A stretch of DNA of 64,000 nt from assembly GCF_000226095.1 (NCBI RefSeq), contig NC_016473.1, forward strand, positions 248,001 to 312,000, read 5' to 3'. The DNA is from Thermothelomyces thermophilus ATCC 42464. Its lineage: Eukaryota > Ascomycota > Sordariomycetes > Sordariales > Chaetomiaceae. The notes under the pieces are model-generated. The model saw nothing but the letters and a program-made list of their open reading frames with translations, ran no database searches and was not told the DNA's origin. The translations under genes and the position numbers were made by a program. Shown one piece after another: positions 13,301-23,307 of the stretch. How positions within the stretch are numbered: the stretch's first letter is position 1; each line of letters starts with the position of its first letter.

Positions 13301-15240
13301 TAGAACTATATAATCTATAATAAGGAACTACTTATAATTATCTTATATCTAAAGGCCTAGTTAGTTAAACTTCATAGTATTATTACCCTATTTTAGATTC
13401 TAACTAATTATAAAAACCTTAAATACTTTTCCTAGCCTTATTTAATTAATAAATAATAAATTTAATAGGTTAAAGTACTTTCCCTTTTTAACTTTAAACT
13501 TTATTATTAATTAGAATCATAAGCTTCCTATCTAGACGCCTTATCCTACTATAATAAGTAAGATTATCCTAAGGATATATAATATATAATATAACTCTTC
13601 CTTACTATCTAAATAGATATAATAGGTACCTTAATATTATCTAAGGTATCTTATCTACTAAAGGGGAGTACTATTTTTATGGATAGATAGCTTATAACCT
13701 TATAAGATAAGGGAGTTATTAAGGATAAATATTATATATATTAGCTCTAAGCTATCTAAGATAGAGCCTAGAAATTTCTAAAGGAGGTAAACATAGTATA
13801 GACTTAGATTATGGATTACTCCCTTAATATATAGGGTACCCTCTAGTTCTAAGGTAGACTCTAGCTTCCTATATAGGAACAACTTATAATTATTATTCTT
13901 TAGTATATCTATGACTCCCCTATATTAGGTTACCTAGGGAGGAATAGATCATTTAAAATACTTTAATAGGATAACTATTAGGACTTTATATCCCTAGATA
14001 TAAAGAGATTTATAAGGAACTATTATATATATCAAAGGGCTAAGGTTTTATATTAATTATAATAAGGGCTCCTCTAGCCCCTACCTATCGCCGACCGCTT
14101 CTAGAAATAGATTTCTATTAATTTTATAGTTAATCTCCCTATATAAGACAAGAATTTACCCTAGTATCTTATGGTAATTACTAACTAGTTATTAAAGTAT
14201 ATCTAACTCGAAGCTATATCCTTAATAGGAGCTAAGATATATATACTCTAGTTCTAGGACGTATAGTGGTGGTTTTATGGATTTCTAATATAAATTATTA
14301 CTAATTATAGTTCTAATTAGTTTAGCTAGTTTTAGATTACTCTTTATAAGACTATTAGAATCAAATAACTACTATTAATAACCTATTATCTATAGATAGA
14401 TAGAGGTATAAAATATATAAATTAGGAGGTATAGATTATCCTATAGATTATAGTTTCCTTTACCTAGTATAACTAGCTTAAATATCTATCTATATATTAG
14501 CTTATAATTAATAATTATAACTTAATAGTAACTAGGATAAGTATAAGCTACCTCTTTATAATTATAATATAAGCCTAATATAGTTTACTAACCTACTAGA
14601 TACTCCTACCTTAACCTTATAATAAAGAGTTACTAATTTCTTACATTACCTAAGAGAAGGTATAGAATAGACCTAGGCTATTATTATATATATATAATAG
14701 GGCTAGTAAGAAAACGCTAATCGTTCTTAATATCTAGCTAAGAGATTTAAAGTAAGGGATAAAATATAACTATCCTTATATAATATTAAGACTAACTACC
14801 CTAGCTATAAACTTGACTAGGTTAATACTAAGTATAAAGTAATTATAGTATTAATATTACTAATAGTAACTCTAAATATTCCCTATAGCCTCTACCTTAC
14901 CTTCTATATTAATCTTATTAAGTATATTATATCTAATCTACTACCTTTATAATATATATTAGATTTCTAACTAGACCTAGTATTAGAACTCTCCTAGTAG
15001 GGATTACTATAGGAAGAATATAAAGTAAAAGCGATCCTTATAGCTAGGAATGTAAGGAGAAGAGGAAATTAATATAATATACTAGTAAAATAGAAGAGAT
15101 ATAATACCCTAACTTAGGAACTATTAGAAAATCTAGAAAATACTAAGGCATTTAACGTATTTAAGTAAGAGTAGGGAGATATATATTATAATAATAGACT
15201 GGTTATAAATAGGAGGTAGGGGAGAGTATAAAAGCAAATA
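10393..15240 (+). pseudogene. gag-pol polyprotein of family 2 copy 2a, RIP-inactivated
   Basis: Gag occupies ~10393-11400 (start codon destroyed; compare ATG at 47172 in copy 2c). A degraded CCHC knuckle follows near 11320-11360 (KDYFII-like), then retropepsin ~11630-11930. RT runs ~12340-13060, with the YLDD box degraded to YLNN (~12744). RNase H runs ~13130-13560 and integrase ~13900-14900, with INFIVNLP for the first Asp region (~14117) and ITNYSSNQF for the second (Asp to Asn, ~14298). A C-terminal chromodomain sits at ~15015-15180 (YKVKAILIARNV ... YNILVK, then ENLENTKAFNVF). This domain order is that of chromoviruses. Stops are at Gln and Trp codons. Confidence 0.9.
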
Positions 15241-15398
15241 ATATAAAATTTTTGTATAGGTAGGCAAACCTAGGGTAAACGAGGAGTAGGTATATTATAA
15301 TTATATTATCGATACGTTATAACTATATTATAGATATATCTATAGAGATAGTCTAATTATAAAAATAAAATAAATATATTAATTAGTATATAATATAC

Positions 15399-16215
15399 TT
15401 ACTTTATAACCTCCTCCCCCTTATCTTCCCTTTCTAAAATAATAGTTATAGTATTAAGAGTAAGGTTATTATAGTTATAGACTAGGTATACTATATACTT
15501 GGTAGGTAAGGAAGAGTAGTAGGTATAGGAATGGCTAAAGTTAATTAGTATAGGTATAGGGCGTATAGAGGTATAAGAGCAGGTATAGGAAGTAGGTAAT
15601 AGAGTACCTAGGATATAGGTGACAAGGGTAGCATTAGTATTAACTAAAGTCAATATATTCTTATTTATATATTATATCTAGTATAGTATATTATTATTCT
15701 ATATTATAATATAGTATATATACTGCCTAGTAGCTTATAGAGTAAGGTCAGGGGTAGTAGTAGGCTAGATAATATTACTATAATAGGTAGGGGTATTAGG
15801 GATAGGGGCGGTAGTAACTAGGGTAAAGTTATTATTAGAGTAATAAGAACTTACAGCTTAGGTAGGGGTAAAGGTAGCCTATCTAGGTAAACGGTTAGAC
15901 TAGGTAGCCTTAAAGAGTATAGAGAACAAATATACTAGTATGGAGAACTTAGGCATTAGGATAGTATAATAAGCGCCCTAGTTAGTAGTCTTATAGTAGG
16001 TAGGGGAGGTAAAGGTAGTACTAGTATTATAATAACCTATAATTTTCTTAATATCTATATATAAGTAGGGGTTATTAGCCTAGAGCTATAGATCCTAAAT
16101 ATAGCTCCTATAATATATATAATATATTATATAAGAAGTGCCTTAACCTTAGATATATTTTACCTTATTACTTCTTAGAAGTTAGTTAATATATAATAGA
16201 TAATATTACTACTTC
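15399..16215 (-). pseudogene. antisense frame in the 3' region of 2a
   Basis: On the strand opposite to gag-pol, a frame matches those at 41260-42178 (2c) and 27520-28397 (2b). The last 84 codons (15653 to 15399) are still open: they include TNATLVTYILGTL and end in an acidic tail rich in Glu and Lys. Upstream codons carry TAG/TAA at places that are Gln in a better copy. I do not recognise the family. It lies between the pol chromodomain and the 3' LTR and would need its own promoter, possibly in the LTR antisense direction. Confidence 0.55.
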
Positions 16216-16892
16216 TTAGGCTATAGTTTAAACTCCTTATTAAAGGAATTACCCTTAATAATATATCTATTAAAGGAAAGGTTAGCATTTTTATATTATA
16301 AAATAAGGAGTTAATCTATACCTTATATATATATATAATAATTAAAAAATTAATATAGGTAAAGGAAAACTTATATAATAATCTTTATTCTTATTATTAC
16401 TAAGATAGTAACTATTATTATTACTATTAAGTAAACTAATAGCTATTAATATACTAGATAGATACTAATTAAAAAAAAACTTAAAGGTATAATAAGGGTA
16501 TAGGGAGTAAGTATAATTATAAGAGGCAGGGGTAGTTAGAGAGTATAGAAGAAGAAGAGAGTTAATTATAAGAGAGAGAATTAGGAGAGGGAGGGAAGTA
16601 GAAAAGGTATTTATAGGCGTTAGGAAGAGGGTAATAAGGGAGTATATAGGACCTAGGCAAATTGCTTATTATATATATAACTTACTACTATATATATAGG
16701 TTATATTATTCTAATAATAAAGGGAAGGAGGTATAGGTTTCATCTGAACTTAAATAGCTACCTATTTATATATAATATATTATTATATATATAGGTTATA
16801 TTATTATAGTATTAAAGAGAAGAAGGTATAGAACCTGCTTATATACCTAATATATATAGCACGTTATAAGGCAGGTCGGCCTAGTAACTATA

Positions 16893-16909
16893 AAAAAAGA
16901 AGGGAGGTA
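16893..16909 (+). promoter_or_regulatory. polypurine tract before the 3' LTR of 2a
   Basis: AAAAAAAGAAGGGAGGTA runs up to the LTR start; 2c shows the equivalent AAAAAAGAGGGGGG on its sense strand at ~40668-40683. Confidence 0.65.
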
Positions 16910-17456
16910 TATTATAGGCCTAGGCTATACCTAGGCTAGATAATACCTAGGCTTTACCTAGGTACGGAACAGACCTACCTTGCCTTACCTACCTTGCCTT
17001 ATAGGTCTATAGAGCGTTTATTACTCGTTTATAACTCGTCCGGTAGATACGTGGCCAAGGCCTGGTTAGGGCCTGACCTAGAGCCTAACCGGGCCTTACC
17101 TAGGTTATATATATAGATGTCGCTACCAAAAGAACCGGCTCACCGCTAAATTTGACCAGCAGAATGAATACGCTAAAAGCAATATAAAGTACAGTGGGGC
17201 AAAGCACTATAGCCACTAAAGCCTAGGCACTATAGCCGATTGTTAGTGAAGATACCTTCTAAAACTTTAGCGACCTTAAATGGTCCGTATATAAAGGCAG
17301 TGAGCTAGTTCTTTTAGTAGCGACATCTATATATATATATTGGTTAAAAGGTACTCCTTTATATAACTCTTGTATTCTTTCTCTTTTTACTCCCTAAGGT
17401 AGTCGAATAGAACATTATATGCTTATCTATAGATGCTATAAGGCCAGTATATTATA
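16910..17456 (+). repeat. 3' LTR of family 2 copy 2a, split by a MITE
   Basis: Same sequence as the 5' LTR, with 212 bp inserted at 17116-17327. Without the insert it is about 333 bp. It ends in TATATTATA at 17456 and is followed by the duplication GTAAT. Confidence 0.92.
17116..17327. mobile_element. 212-bp MITE with ~30-bp TIRs
   Basis: The ends are inverted repeats: GATGTCGCTACCAAAAGAAC at the left, and the reverse of the right end GATGTCGCTACTAAAAGAAC. The match runs on through GGCTCACYG for about 30 bp in total. TA flanks both sides (17114-17115, 17328-17329), suggesting a Tc1/mariner/pogo-type partner. It has no coding capacity and is less AT-rich than the LTR around it, so it is a late arrival. 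No autonomous partner with these ends is in the window. Confidence 0.85.
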
Positions 17457-17461
17457 GTAAT

Positions 17462-19330
17462 GCCTATTAGTACTAGGAATCTTATTCTCTAGGCGCCTTT
17501 TCTAGACTTTATATTCCTCCCTATACTCTTATTTAATCTGCTTGATGGCAATATAGGTAGCTTTTTGGCTAGTATCTTGAATTGCCTTAGCGCTCTTTTA
17601 AGCTTAGATCTCCTAAACCTGTCGAATCTACCGGATAATTATACTTCTTATAACCTCTCCTATTAGCTTGATAAGTTAGCCTTATATTTTCTTAATAGAT
17701 AGTATAGTGAGATAGGCTCTCTTTTCCTTAGCAAAGTTATTTAGATATTTATATATTAGCTAATCCTTATTAACTATTAATATAATATCTTGAAAGTATT
17801 CTTATATTAGTAAACTAAAAAGCTTAAGATACTACTTTTAAATATAATTAATACCTTTTTTTACATATATCTATTACTTATTATTAAGAATTATTATAAG
17901 ATATTTAATACTTATACTAAATAATACTTTCTCCCTAATCTAGTCTATTATAATATATTAGTTTAGTAGAAAAAGACTAGTCTTTTCGAATCCTACTATA
18001 ATATTTTGGCGTTTAAAACTAGCATCCTAGATTTCTTAGAATCCTTTAACAAAGTCTGCCTAGGTAAATATAAGATTGCCGTTTCGAACTACCTACTAGA
18101 GACGTCGTTAATGTACTTCCTTAAGATAGTAAAAGACTCCTATATCTATTGGCTAGATAAAGTATATTAAATAGGGAGGGAGGAAGATAATAATAATATT
18201 AAACAAGAGGTAATATTTATAAAGTTTAAGGTTATAATGTCCTATAAAGTTATCTAGGATAAGTAGTTAATATATACGTTCTTCTAATGGTATAGATATA
18301 TAGACCGAATCTTTAGGGGTAACATTATCTAGGTTAACAAAGTATATACTAAGAGTAAGACTATAATTATAATAGTTATAACTAAACTATATCTCGAAGC
18401 TTATATTATATTACTAGAACTTAGTATAGATAGTAAAGGAGTATTTATTGAAATATCATATCTAATCTATTATAATCTTAGCATTATTAAATACTATCTC
18501 TAACTTATAGAATTATATCTCCTTATTAAGACCTTTAATATCTTAATCTTCTAATAGCTACTATTTAAAGATATAGAATACTAGGATAATATTACTAATA
18601 GTATTTCTAGTACTAATTATATTTATTAACTCTTAATTATAAAGGTCTAGAATCTCTAGCTAATAAAATACTATAGTTAGTATTCTAAATTAACACTTAT
18701 TCTAAACTAATACTTGGAAAAGAAGAAGATATTAACCTTCTTCTTCTTATTCGTTTTAACTATTAAGATCTCAAACTACCTATTTAATATTATAAATATA
18801 TATCTAGTCTTATCTACGTTCTAATAGCTAGATATAGTAATCTTAAAGCTTTTAATAATATCCTCGAGCTTATTAAAGAACATCTTTAGTTCTTCTACCT
18901 ATTACTTGGCCAAGAGTCGGTTTGCTTTAACTAGTTTGAAGAATGTCAGCTAAAACTATAGATAATCCTATTTCTAACACGACCACTAGTACTTATTGAT
19001 AGGAGGGCATAGAGGATCGTGACGTGCCTATAAATGGTTAGTAGCATCCTAGAGAAGATCTTTGGTAGCAAGAGAACCAGATTCGATAAGCTAGTACATA
19101 TATCCTTCGAGGGCGGAATCTTTATCGTTTCGAAGTAACCGAGGTCTTCTAACTACATTGCTACTAGTAGCTAGAAGTCTACTATCCTTCAAAGACTTCA
19201 AGTGCCGGCCAACCTAGGTCTTTCTAGTCTTGAATAGCTAAGCCGTGTACCGAATACTAGGTTGCTTTCTATAGGGTAAACGGCTAGTTCGGTAGTGAGC
19301 TTGAGCGGTAAGGAGCCATTTGGCGGCCTG
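17462..19330 (-). pseudogene. pogo/Fot1-type transposase of P2 (N-terminal and catalytic part)
   Basis: On the - strand, a CENP-B/Tc5-like DNA-binding domain (~19070-18890: YMYQLIESGSLATKDLL, Gln restored from TAG, then PPINKY) is followed by the catalytic region. LILDNFIGHYN (~18270-18240) holds the second Asp. PPYLIYFI then PIDIGVFYYLKEV (~18180-18110) corresponds to the PPH..H.LQPLDVGVF..LK hallmark. The GF(R)..GL(V)PFN segment appears as GFEKTSLFLLN (~17990). Coding continues beyond the gypsy insertion at 9440-9990. Stops are RIP-type. The upstream 19100-19480 is only lightly mutated and probably holds the 5' UTR and N terminus; I could not fix the start codon. Confidence 0.82.
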
Positions 19331-19481
19331 TATACTAGCCGGTTCCTGGATTTGATTAATCAGAGGTATCGTATATAGGAAAGTAGGTTAAACTGGGCTT
19401 AAACTGGGCTTGTGGCAGTGGTTGTGTCTTCGAGTATAGGGAGTTGGCTGGTTAAATTGGACACAGATTTGGACGCCTACC

Positions 19482-19575
19482 TGTCCGGCTATATTGGCAT
19501 GTCCAGGGGTTTTGGCCCTACCTGTCGGGAGACAGGTGGTAGTCCTGAACTAATTAGTCAGCACTAACCACCGGG
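19482..19575 (-). repeat. right TIR of P2
   Basis: 94 bp, the inverted partner of 9161-9255, including the same inner GACAGG hairpin. The outer end CCGGG adjoins TA at 19576-19577. It retains more CpG and CpA than the left TIR. Confidence 0.88.
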
Positions 19576-19829
19576 TATAAAGGAGGAGGAAGAACAGTAG
19601 AAAAAGGTATAGTATATGGTATTATTAGGGAAGGTAGGCTTTATAAAGCTAATATAGAAGGAGATACCTATAGACTACTCTATATTTGACTAACTCCAGG
19701 AGTATTAGCTTGTAAATAGCTTTAATTAATTTTATCCTTGTTAGTATTATAAGCTATATATTACCCCTGAATTTGGTAGAGATTTGGTAGCCGAATTTGG
19801 TATATAACCGATATAGGTATAATTAACAT

Positions 19830-19862
19830 TACTTAAAACTAAGCTAATAGATAAGCCTATTA
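19830..19862 (-). repeat. family 3 gypsy fragment (gag region), left scrap
   Basis: ACTTAAAACTAAGCTAATAG matches ACTTAAAACTAAATTAATAG at 48962 in the long family-3 element. It is the left target flank of the TIR element at 19863. Confidence 0.65.
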
Positions 19863-20165
19863 TAGAGGTTAGCCCTAAAAGTCTATCCCTTAACGTATAC
19901 TAAGCCTAGGCTGCTAATAATATACAAAGTATATATATAATCTTATTTATACTATATTATCTATTATAAATTAATCTCTACCTATATATCTAGGTTTTTC
20001 CCTACCTAACCTTGATACAAGAGCCTATAAATCTCCTAAATATAGTAGTTATAATAATTCTAGCGTATTTTAGTAAGCTATCTTTCTAAGGTTAATAGAC
20101 CTACTCTAATTAGCTAAGTACCGACAGAGCCTACTATGCCTAGAGAGTCTAAAGTGCCTATAGTA

Positions 20166-21143
20166 TAGTAGGATCAGAAAGGTATTTGCCTATTTTAACC
20201 CTGGTAATCTACTTCTAAATCAGGTTAACTAACTACCCCTCTTTAACTTTAACGATGGCTACGCCGACTTTTCTATCTTTAACGTCCTCTTTAATACTAT
20301 AAGATGGCTTCTAGACTAAAGACTATTTACTAGGAACTTATAGAAGCTTAGATATCTCTAGTTTATCGCCTCTATTTGGCTAGATTAAAAGGACGTACAA
20401 TTATACCCTGTACCGGCTTATCGAAACAGACCATCAACTATACTATGTCGAAAGTTAAACGTAACCGTACTAATAGAGCCGAGAAGCTGTTCTAATCAGA
20501 GCCTAGATCTGGAAGACCTTTTAAGTTAGATAACCAAGCTGTCTAGTACCTTCTATAGTATATAAGAACTAATTAAATAGATACCCTTAAATTACTTATA
20601 TTACCCTACCCTAGGGTACTGACTTAAATATACTAACTAGATCTTTATACTATACTTCCTTTCCTTCTATAATAAGATAAGGTCAATATATAACTCTAGG
20701 GTATAATTATAGGAGGATAAGGTAATATATTACTATAGGATGTTTTTTTAACTATTAAAGAGGGCTACCGAGGTTTACCAAGTTTCGGCTACTCTAGTGG
20801 CTATTATAGAGCCTAGACCTTAGTCTAATTGAAAATATCTAGCACTAGATGAAGATAAAAATCTCTAAAAGGCGGTATTAGATTAAGATAGTAGCTTAGA
20901 TAGCTATAATACTATAGGAAGTCTAGAGCGAAATACCTGTTATATTCCTAGTCAATTTGACTATAGGTATAGAGAAAAGGGTAGATCTTTTAGCTTAATC
21001 AAAGGTAGCCTAATCAAGTACTGAAATAGCTATAGTTATAATATTACTTTGGTAGTAGTTTGGCCCTATTTTGCGTGTTCTATATATCTTTAAAATTAGA
21101 GGGTAGAAAAAGTAGGTAGGCAAACACTTTTCTAACCTTACTA
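20166..21143 (+). mobile_element. Tc1-like transposon copy 1, internally deleted
   Basis: 978 bp, ends TAGTAGGATCAG / CTTACTA (CAGTAGGGTCAG in copy 2) with TA on both sides (20164-20165, 21144-21145). It is colinear with the inverted copy at 21985-23307 but lacks about 340 bp in the middle: the text jumps from AAATTACTTATA to CCTACCCTAGGGTAC near 20595-20605. Confidence 0.88.
20304..20998 (+). pseudogene. Tc1-like transposase, deleted copy 1
   Basis: It starts at ATGGCTTCTAGA (20304), like copy 2. The paired-type DNA-binding part with its SGRP motif (~20504-20520) is kept. The deletion removed the region with the first catalytic Asp, then the frame continues to SPIEN-type residues near 20830 (the catalytic Glu block, here from AGTCTAATTGAAAAT). 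The length, not a multiple of three, shows the deletion also shifted the frame. It can only act as a substrate for an intact transposase. Confidence 0.8.
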
Positions 21144-21526
21144 TATCTATAGTACCCCCTAGGTATAGCAAATATACTACTATTTTCTAATAAATATAGG
21201 TATTAACCCGAGAAAGATAGGCTTTATTAGGGAGAGCTAGAGTATCTAATATATAGAAGATGCTAGTAATAGACTTAGAAGTATTTAGGCTAAAGGAAAG
21301 CAATATAATTACTAGTAAATTGACCTCCGTTAATTATAGGTAAAATAGCGAATTAAATGCTATTTTAAATATTTAAAATAAGCCTAGGTTTAAATTATTA
21401 GATAAGTCTAGAAGTTAGGTTAGTAAAAAAGTATACAAGTGTTTATTATAGTATTAGCTAACTATATACTATATACTAAGACATTAGTATCCTAGGATAG
21501 GGATAGACGGTTAGGGCTAACCTCTA

Positions 21527-21860
21527 TATAGATATCCTCTATAAAGATTAGATATCTATAGGCAAAGTATATCTAGTTATAGTAGTAGTAATAGCTATAA
21601 GGGGTAGCTAAGGTTAAGCTTAGCTAAAATCTATCGTTTTTCCTCTTCTACTGAGACTTTTAACTAATAGGTAGGTTCTAGATCTCCTTAATCCTTATTA
21701 TTACTTAGGTCCTTTATCTAGTTATAAGAATACCTACCTCTATCTAAAGATTTATAGCTAACTTTACCCCTATTAATCTAAAGCTTATATAAGGTATTTA
21801 TAAGTCTATTAAGAATCTTATTAAAGATAATATCCCTCTAGGCAGATAAACCTAAAGGAC
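21527..21860 (-). repeat. family 3 gypsy fragment (gag region), right part
   Basis: Closely matches 49000-49325 (GGCAAAGTATATCTAGTTA and onward). It stops abruptly at the family-2 LTR at 21861. In the complete element this is - strand gag sequence. Confidence 0.78.
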
Positions 21861-21984
21861 TATAATATATTAGCCTTATAGCATCTATAGATAAGTATAT
21901 AATATTCTATTTAACTACCTTAGGGAGGAAAAAGAGAAAGAATATAAGAGTTATATAGAGGAGCGCCTTTTAAGTATACATATA

Positions 21985-23307
21985 CAGTAGGGTCAGAAAG
22001 GTGTTTACCTACCCACTTTTTCCACCCTCTAACTTTAAAAACATACAGAACACGCAAAACAGGGCCAAACTGCTACCAAATTGATATTACAACTATAGCT
22101 ATTTTAATACTTGATTAGGCTACCTTATAATTAAGCCAAAAGATCCATCCTTTTCCCTATACCCATAGTCAAATTGACCAGGAATTTAACAGGTATTTGG
22201 CTCTAGACTTCCTATAGTGCTGTAGCTATCTGAGCCACCGTCTTAATCCGATGCCGCCTTTCAGAGATTTTTACCTTTATCTAGTGCTAGATATTTTCAA
22301 TTGGACTGAGGTCTAGGCTCTATAGTGGCCACTAGAGTAGCCGAACTTTGGTAGCCCTCTTTAATAGTTAAACAAACCCCCTATAGTAATATATTACCCT
22401 ATCCTCTTATAATTATACCTTAGAGCCGTATATTAACCTTATCTTATTATAAAAAGGAAGGAAGTATAATATAAAGATCTAGTTGGTATATTTGAGTCGG
22501 TTTAACCTGGTACCCTAGGGTAGGATGACAAGAGGTCCCTTATATAGCCTATAAAAATAGCCCTAAATGCTAACTTTGGTTTGGCTACTCTTAAAGGTAG
22601 GGAGTAGATAATTAGGATAGTATTCCTCTTATAGGCTTTATATAATATAAACTATACGGCTCTCTTGGCCAATTTCAAAGTAGGCCTCATCTGACTAGCA
22701 AACCAGGGCCTAGGGAGTCTATTTATTCTGTTTAGCAAAGAGGAGCCGTTTTTTTATATTGATAGCTAAAATGTATAGCTTTTTCTATACCTTGTGACGA
22801 CCTTTTCTAGACTTCTTAAGGATAACTCGAATAGTAAAGTTACTAATCTACTAGCCGGATTTAGAAGGTATTATAAGTGATTTAAAGGTATCTATTTAGT
22901 AGATTATTATATACTATAGAAAATGCTAGATAGCTCGATTATCTAACTTAGATAGTCTTCTAGATCTAGGCTTTGATTAGAATGGCTTGTCGGCTCTATT
23001 AGTAAGGTTATATTTAACTTTCGAGATGGTATAGTTAATAGTCCGTTTTGACAAGCTGGTACGGGCTATAATGGTACCTCCTTTCAATCCGGCCAAGTGG
23101 AGGCCGTAAATTAGGGATCTCTAGGCTTCTGTAAGTTCCCTATAAGTAGTCTTTGGTCTAGGAGCCATCTTATAGTATTGAAGAGGAGGTTAAAGATAGA
23201 AAAGTCAGTGTAACTGTCGTTAAAGTTAAAGAGGGGGTAGTTGGTTAACCCGATTTGGAAGTCGCTTACTAGGGTTAAAGTAGGTAAACACTTTTCTGAC
23301 CCTACTG
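21985..23307 (-). mobile_element. Tc1-like transposon copy 2, full length
   Basis: 1323 bp with ends CAGTAGGGTCAGAAAGGTGT and (reverse of the right end) CAGTAGGGTCAGAAAAGTGT, each flanked by TA (21983-21984, 23308-23309). The CAGT ... ACTG ends in TA are standard for Tc1/mariner elements. It inserted in the family-2 LTR and is distinctly less mutated than that LTR. Confidence 0.93.
22131..23168 (-). pseudogene. Tc1-like transposase, copy 2, with RIP-type stops only
   Basis: From ATG at 23168 to TAA at 22131 the frame is unbroken by indels: 346 codons, the usual Tc1 length. It begins MAPRPKT. The DNA-binding region holds an RSRR-type remnant of the SGRP motif (~22955). The catalytic triad is still encoded: Asp in SDEAYFEIG (codon at 22689-22691), Asp in EDRVIY (22401-22403), Glu in LSPIENI (22296-22298). 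The spacing of the last two is 34 residues (DD34E). About 20 in-frame TAG/TAA are all explainable from CAG/CAA/TGG. The natural role is cut-and-paste transposition into TA; this copy cannot make the protein. Confidence 0.88.

Larger units (their letters stand above)
9996..17456 (+). mobile_element. Ty3/gypsy chromovirus, family 2 copy 2a, complete
   Basis: Full-length LTR element: LTRs at 9996-10323 and 16910-17456 (the latter enlarged by a MITE), gag-pol on + between them, and an antisense frame downstream of pol. The target duplication is GCAAC (9991-9995) versus GTAAT (17457-17461), equal apart from two C-to-T changes. It inserted into the C-terminal coding part of P2. Heavier RIP than copy 2c: LTR CpGs and gag codons are largely lost. 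Confidence 0.93.
9161..19575 (-). mobile_element. second Fot1/pogo-like transposon P2, interrupted by gypsy 2a
   Basis: Long terminal inverted repeats (9161-9255 and 19482-19575, ~94 bp) are nearly identical apart from RIP-type changes and one 3-bp gap. Both are flanked by TA (9159-9160, 19576-19577). The TIR starts CCCGGTGGTTAG (left copy CCTAGTGGTTAG), unlike P1, so this is another family. Removing the gypsy at 9996-17456 leaves about 2.95 kb. The terminal ~500 bp on the right and ~330 bp on the left still hold many CpA, so they were hit far less by RIP than the core. It sits inside P1 near the end of the P1 coding region. Confidence 0.88.
7544..19829 (+). mobile_element. Fot1/pogo-like DNA transposon P1, interrupted
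   Basis: Inverted ends match over about 70 bp: 7544 onward reads ATATTAATTATATATA and the reverse of 19829 reads ATGTTAATTATACCTA, with differences of the RIP kind. Both ends abut TA (7542-7543 and 19830-19831), the target of pogo/Tc1 elements. Without the insertion at 9161-19575 the element is about 1.87 kb, a usual length for Fot1-type elements. The right remnant (19578-19829) carries the last codons and the other TIR. The right flank matches the gag part of family 3 (48958 onward), whereas the left flank matches its RT part, so the host copy was rearranged or the left junction is not a simple insertion. Confidence 0.85.
19863..21526. mobile_element. non-autonomous TIR element holding a Tc1 copy
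   Basis: The left end TAGAGGTTAGCCCTAAAAGT and right end (reverse) TAGAGGTTAGCCCTAACCGT form imperfect TIRs of ~26 bp, flanked by TA. The flanks rejoin into the family-3 gag sequence (compare 48958-49020), which fixes the boundaries. Without the Tc1 insert (20166-21143) the element is about 0.68 kb. I see no coding frame or transposase motif in the remaining sequence. Confidence 0.75.

Noticed and set aside
16320-16460. Possible CRISPR-like or tandem repeat array in TA-rich tracts
   Set aside because: Only low-complexity TA and short AT runs; no regular repeat-spacer pattern here or elsewhere in the window.
9161-19575. One large ~10-kb DNA transposon or Starship-like cargo element
   Set aside because: The interior resolves into a 2.95-kb pogo-like element with a gypsy inserted (own LTRs and GCAAC/GTAAT duplication), so there is no cargo.
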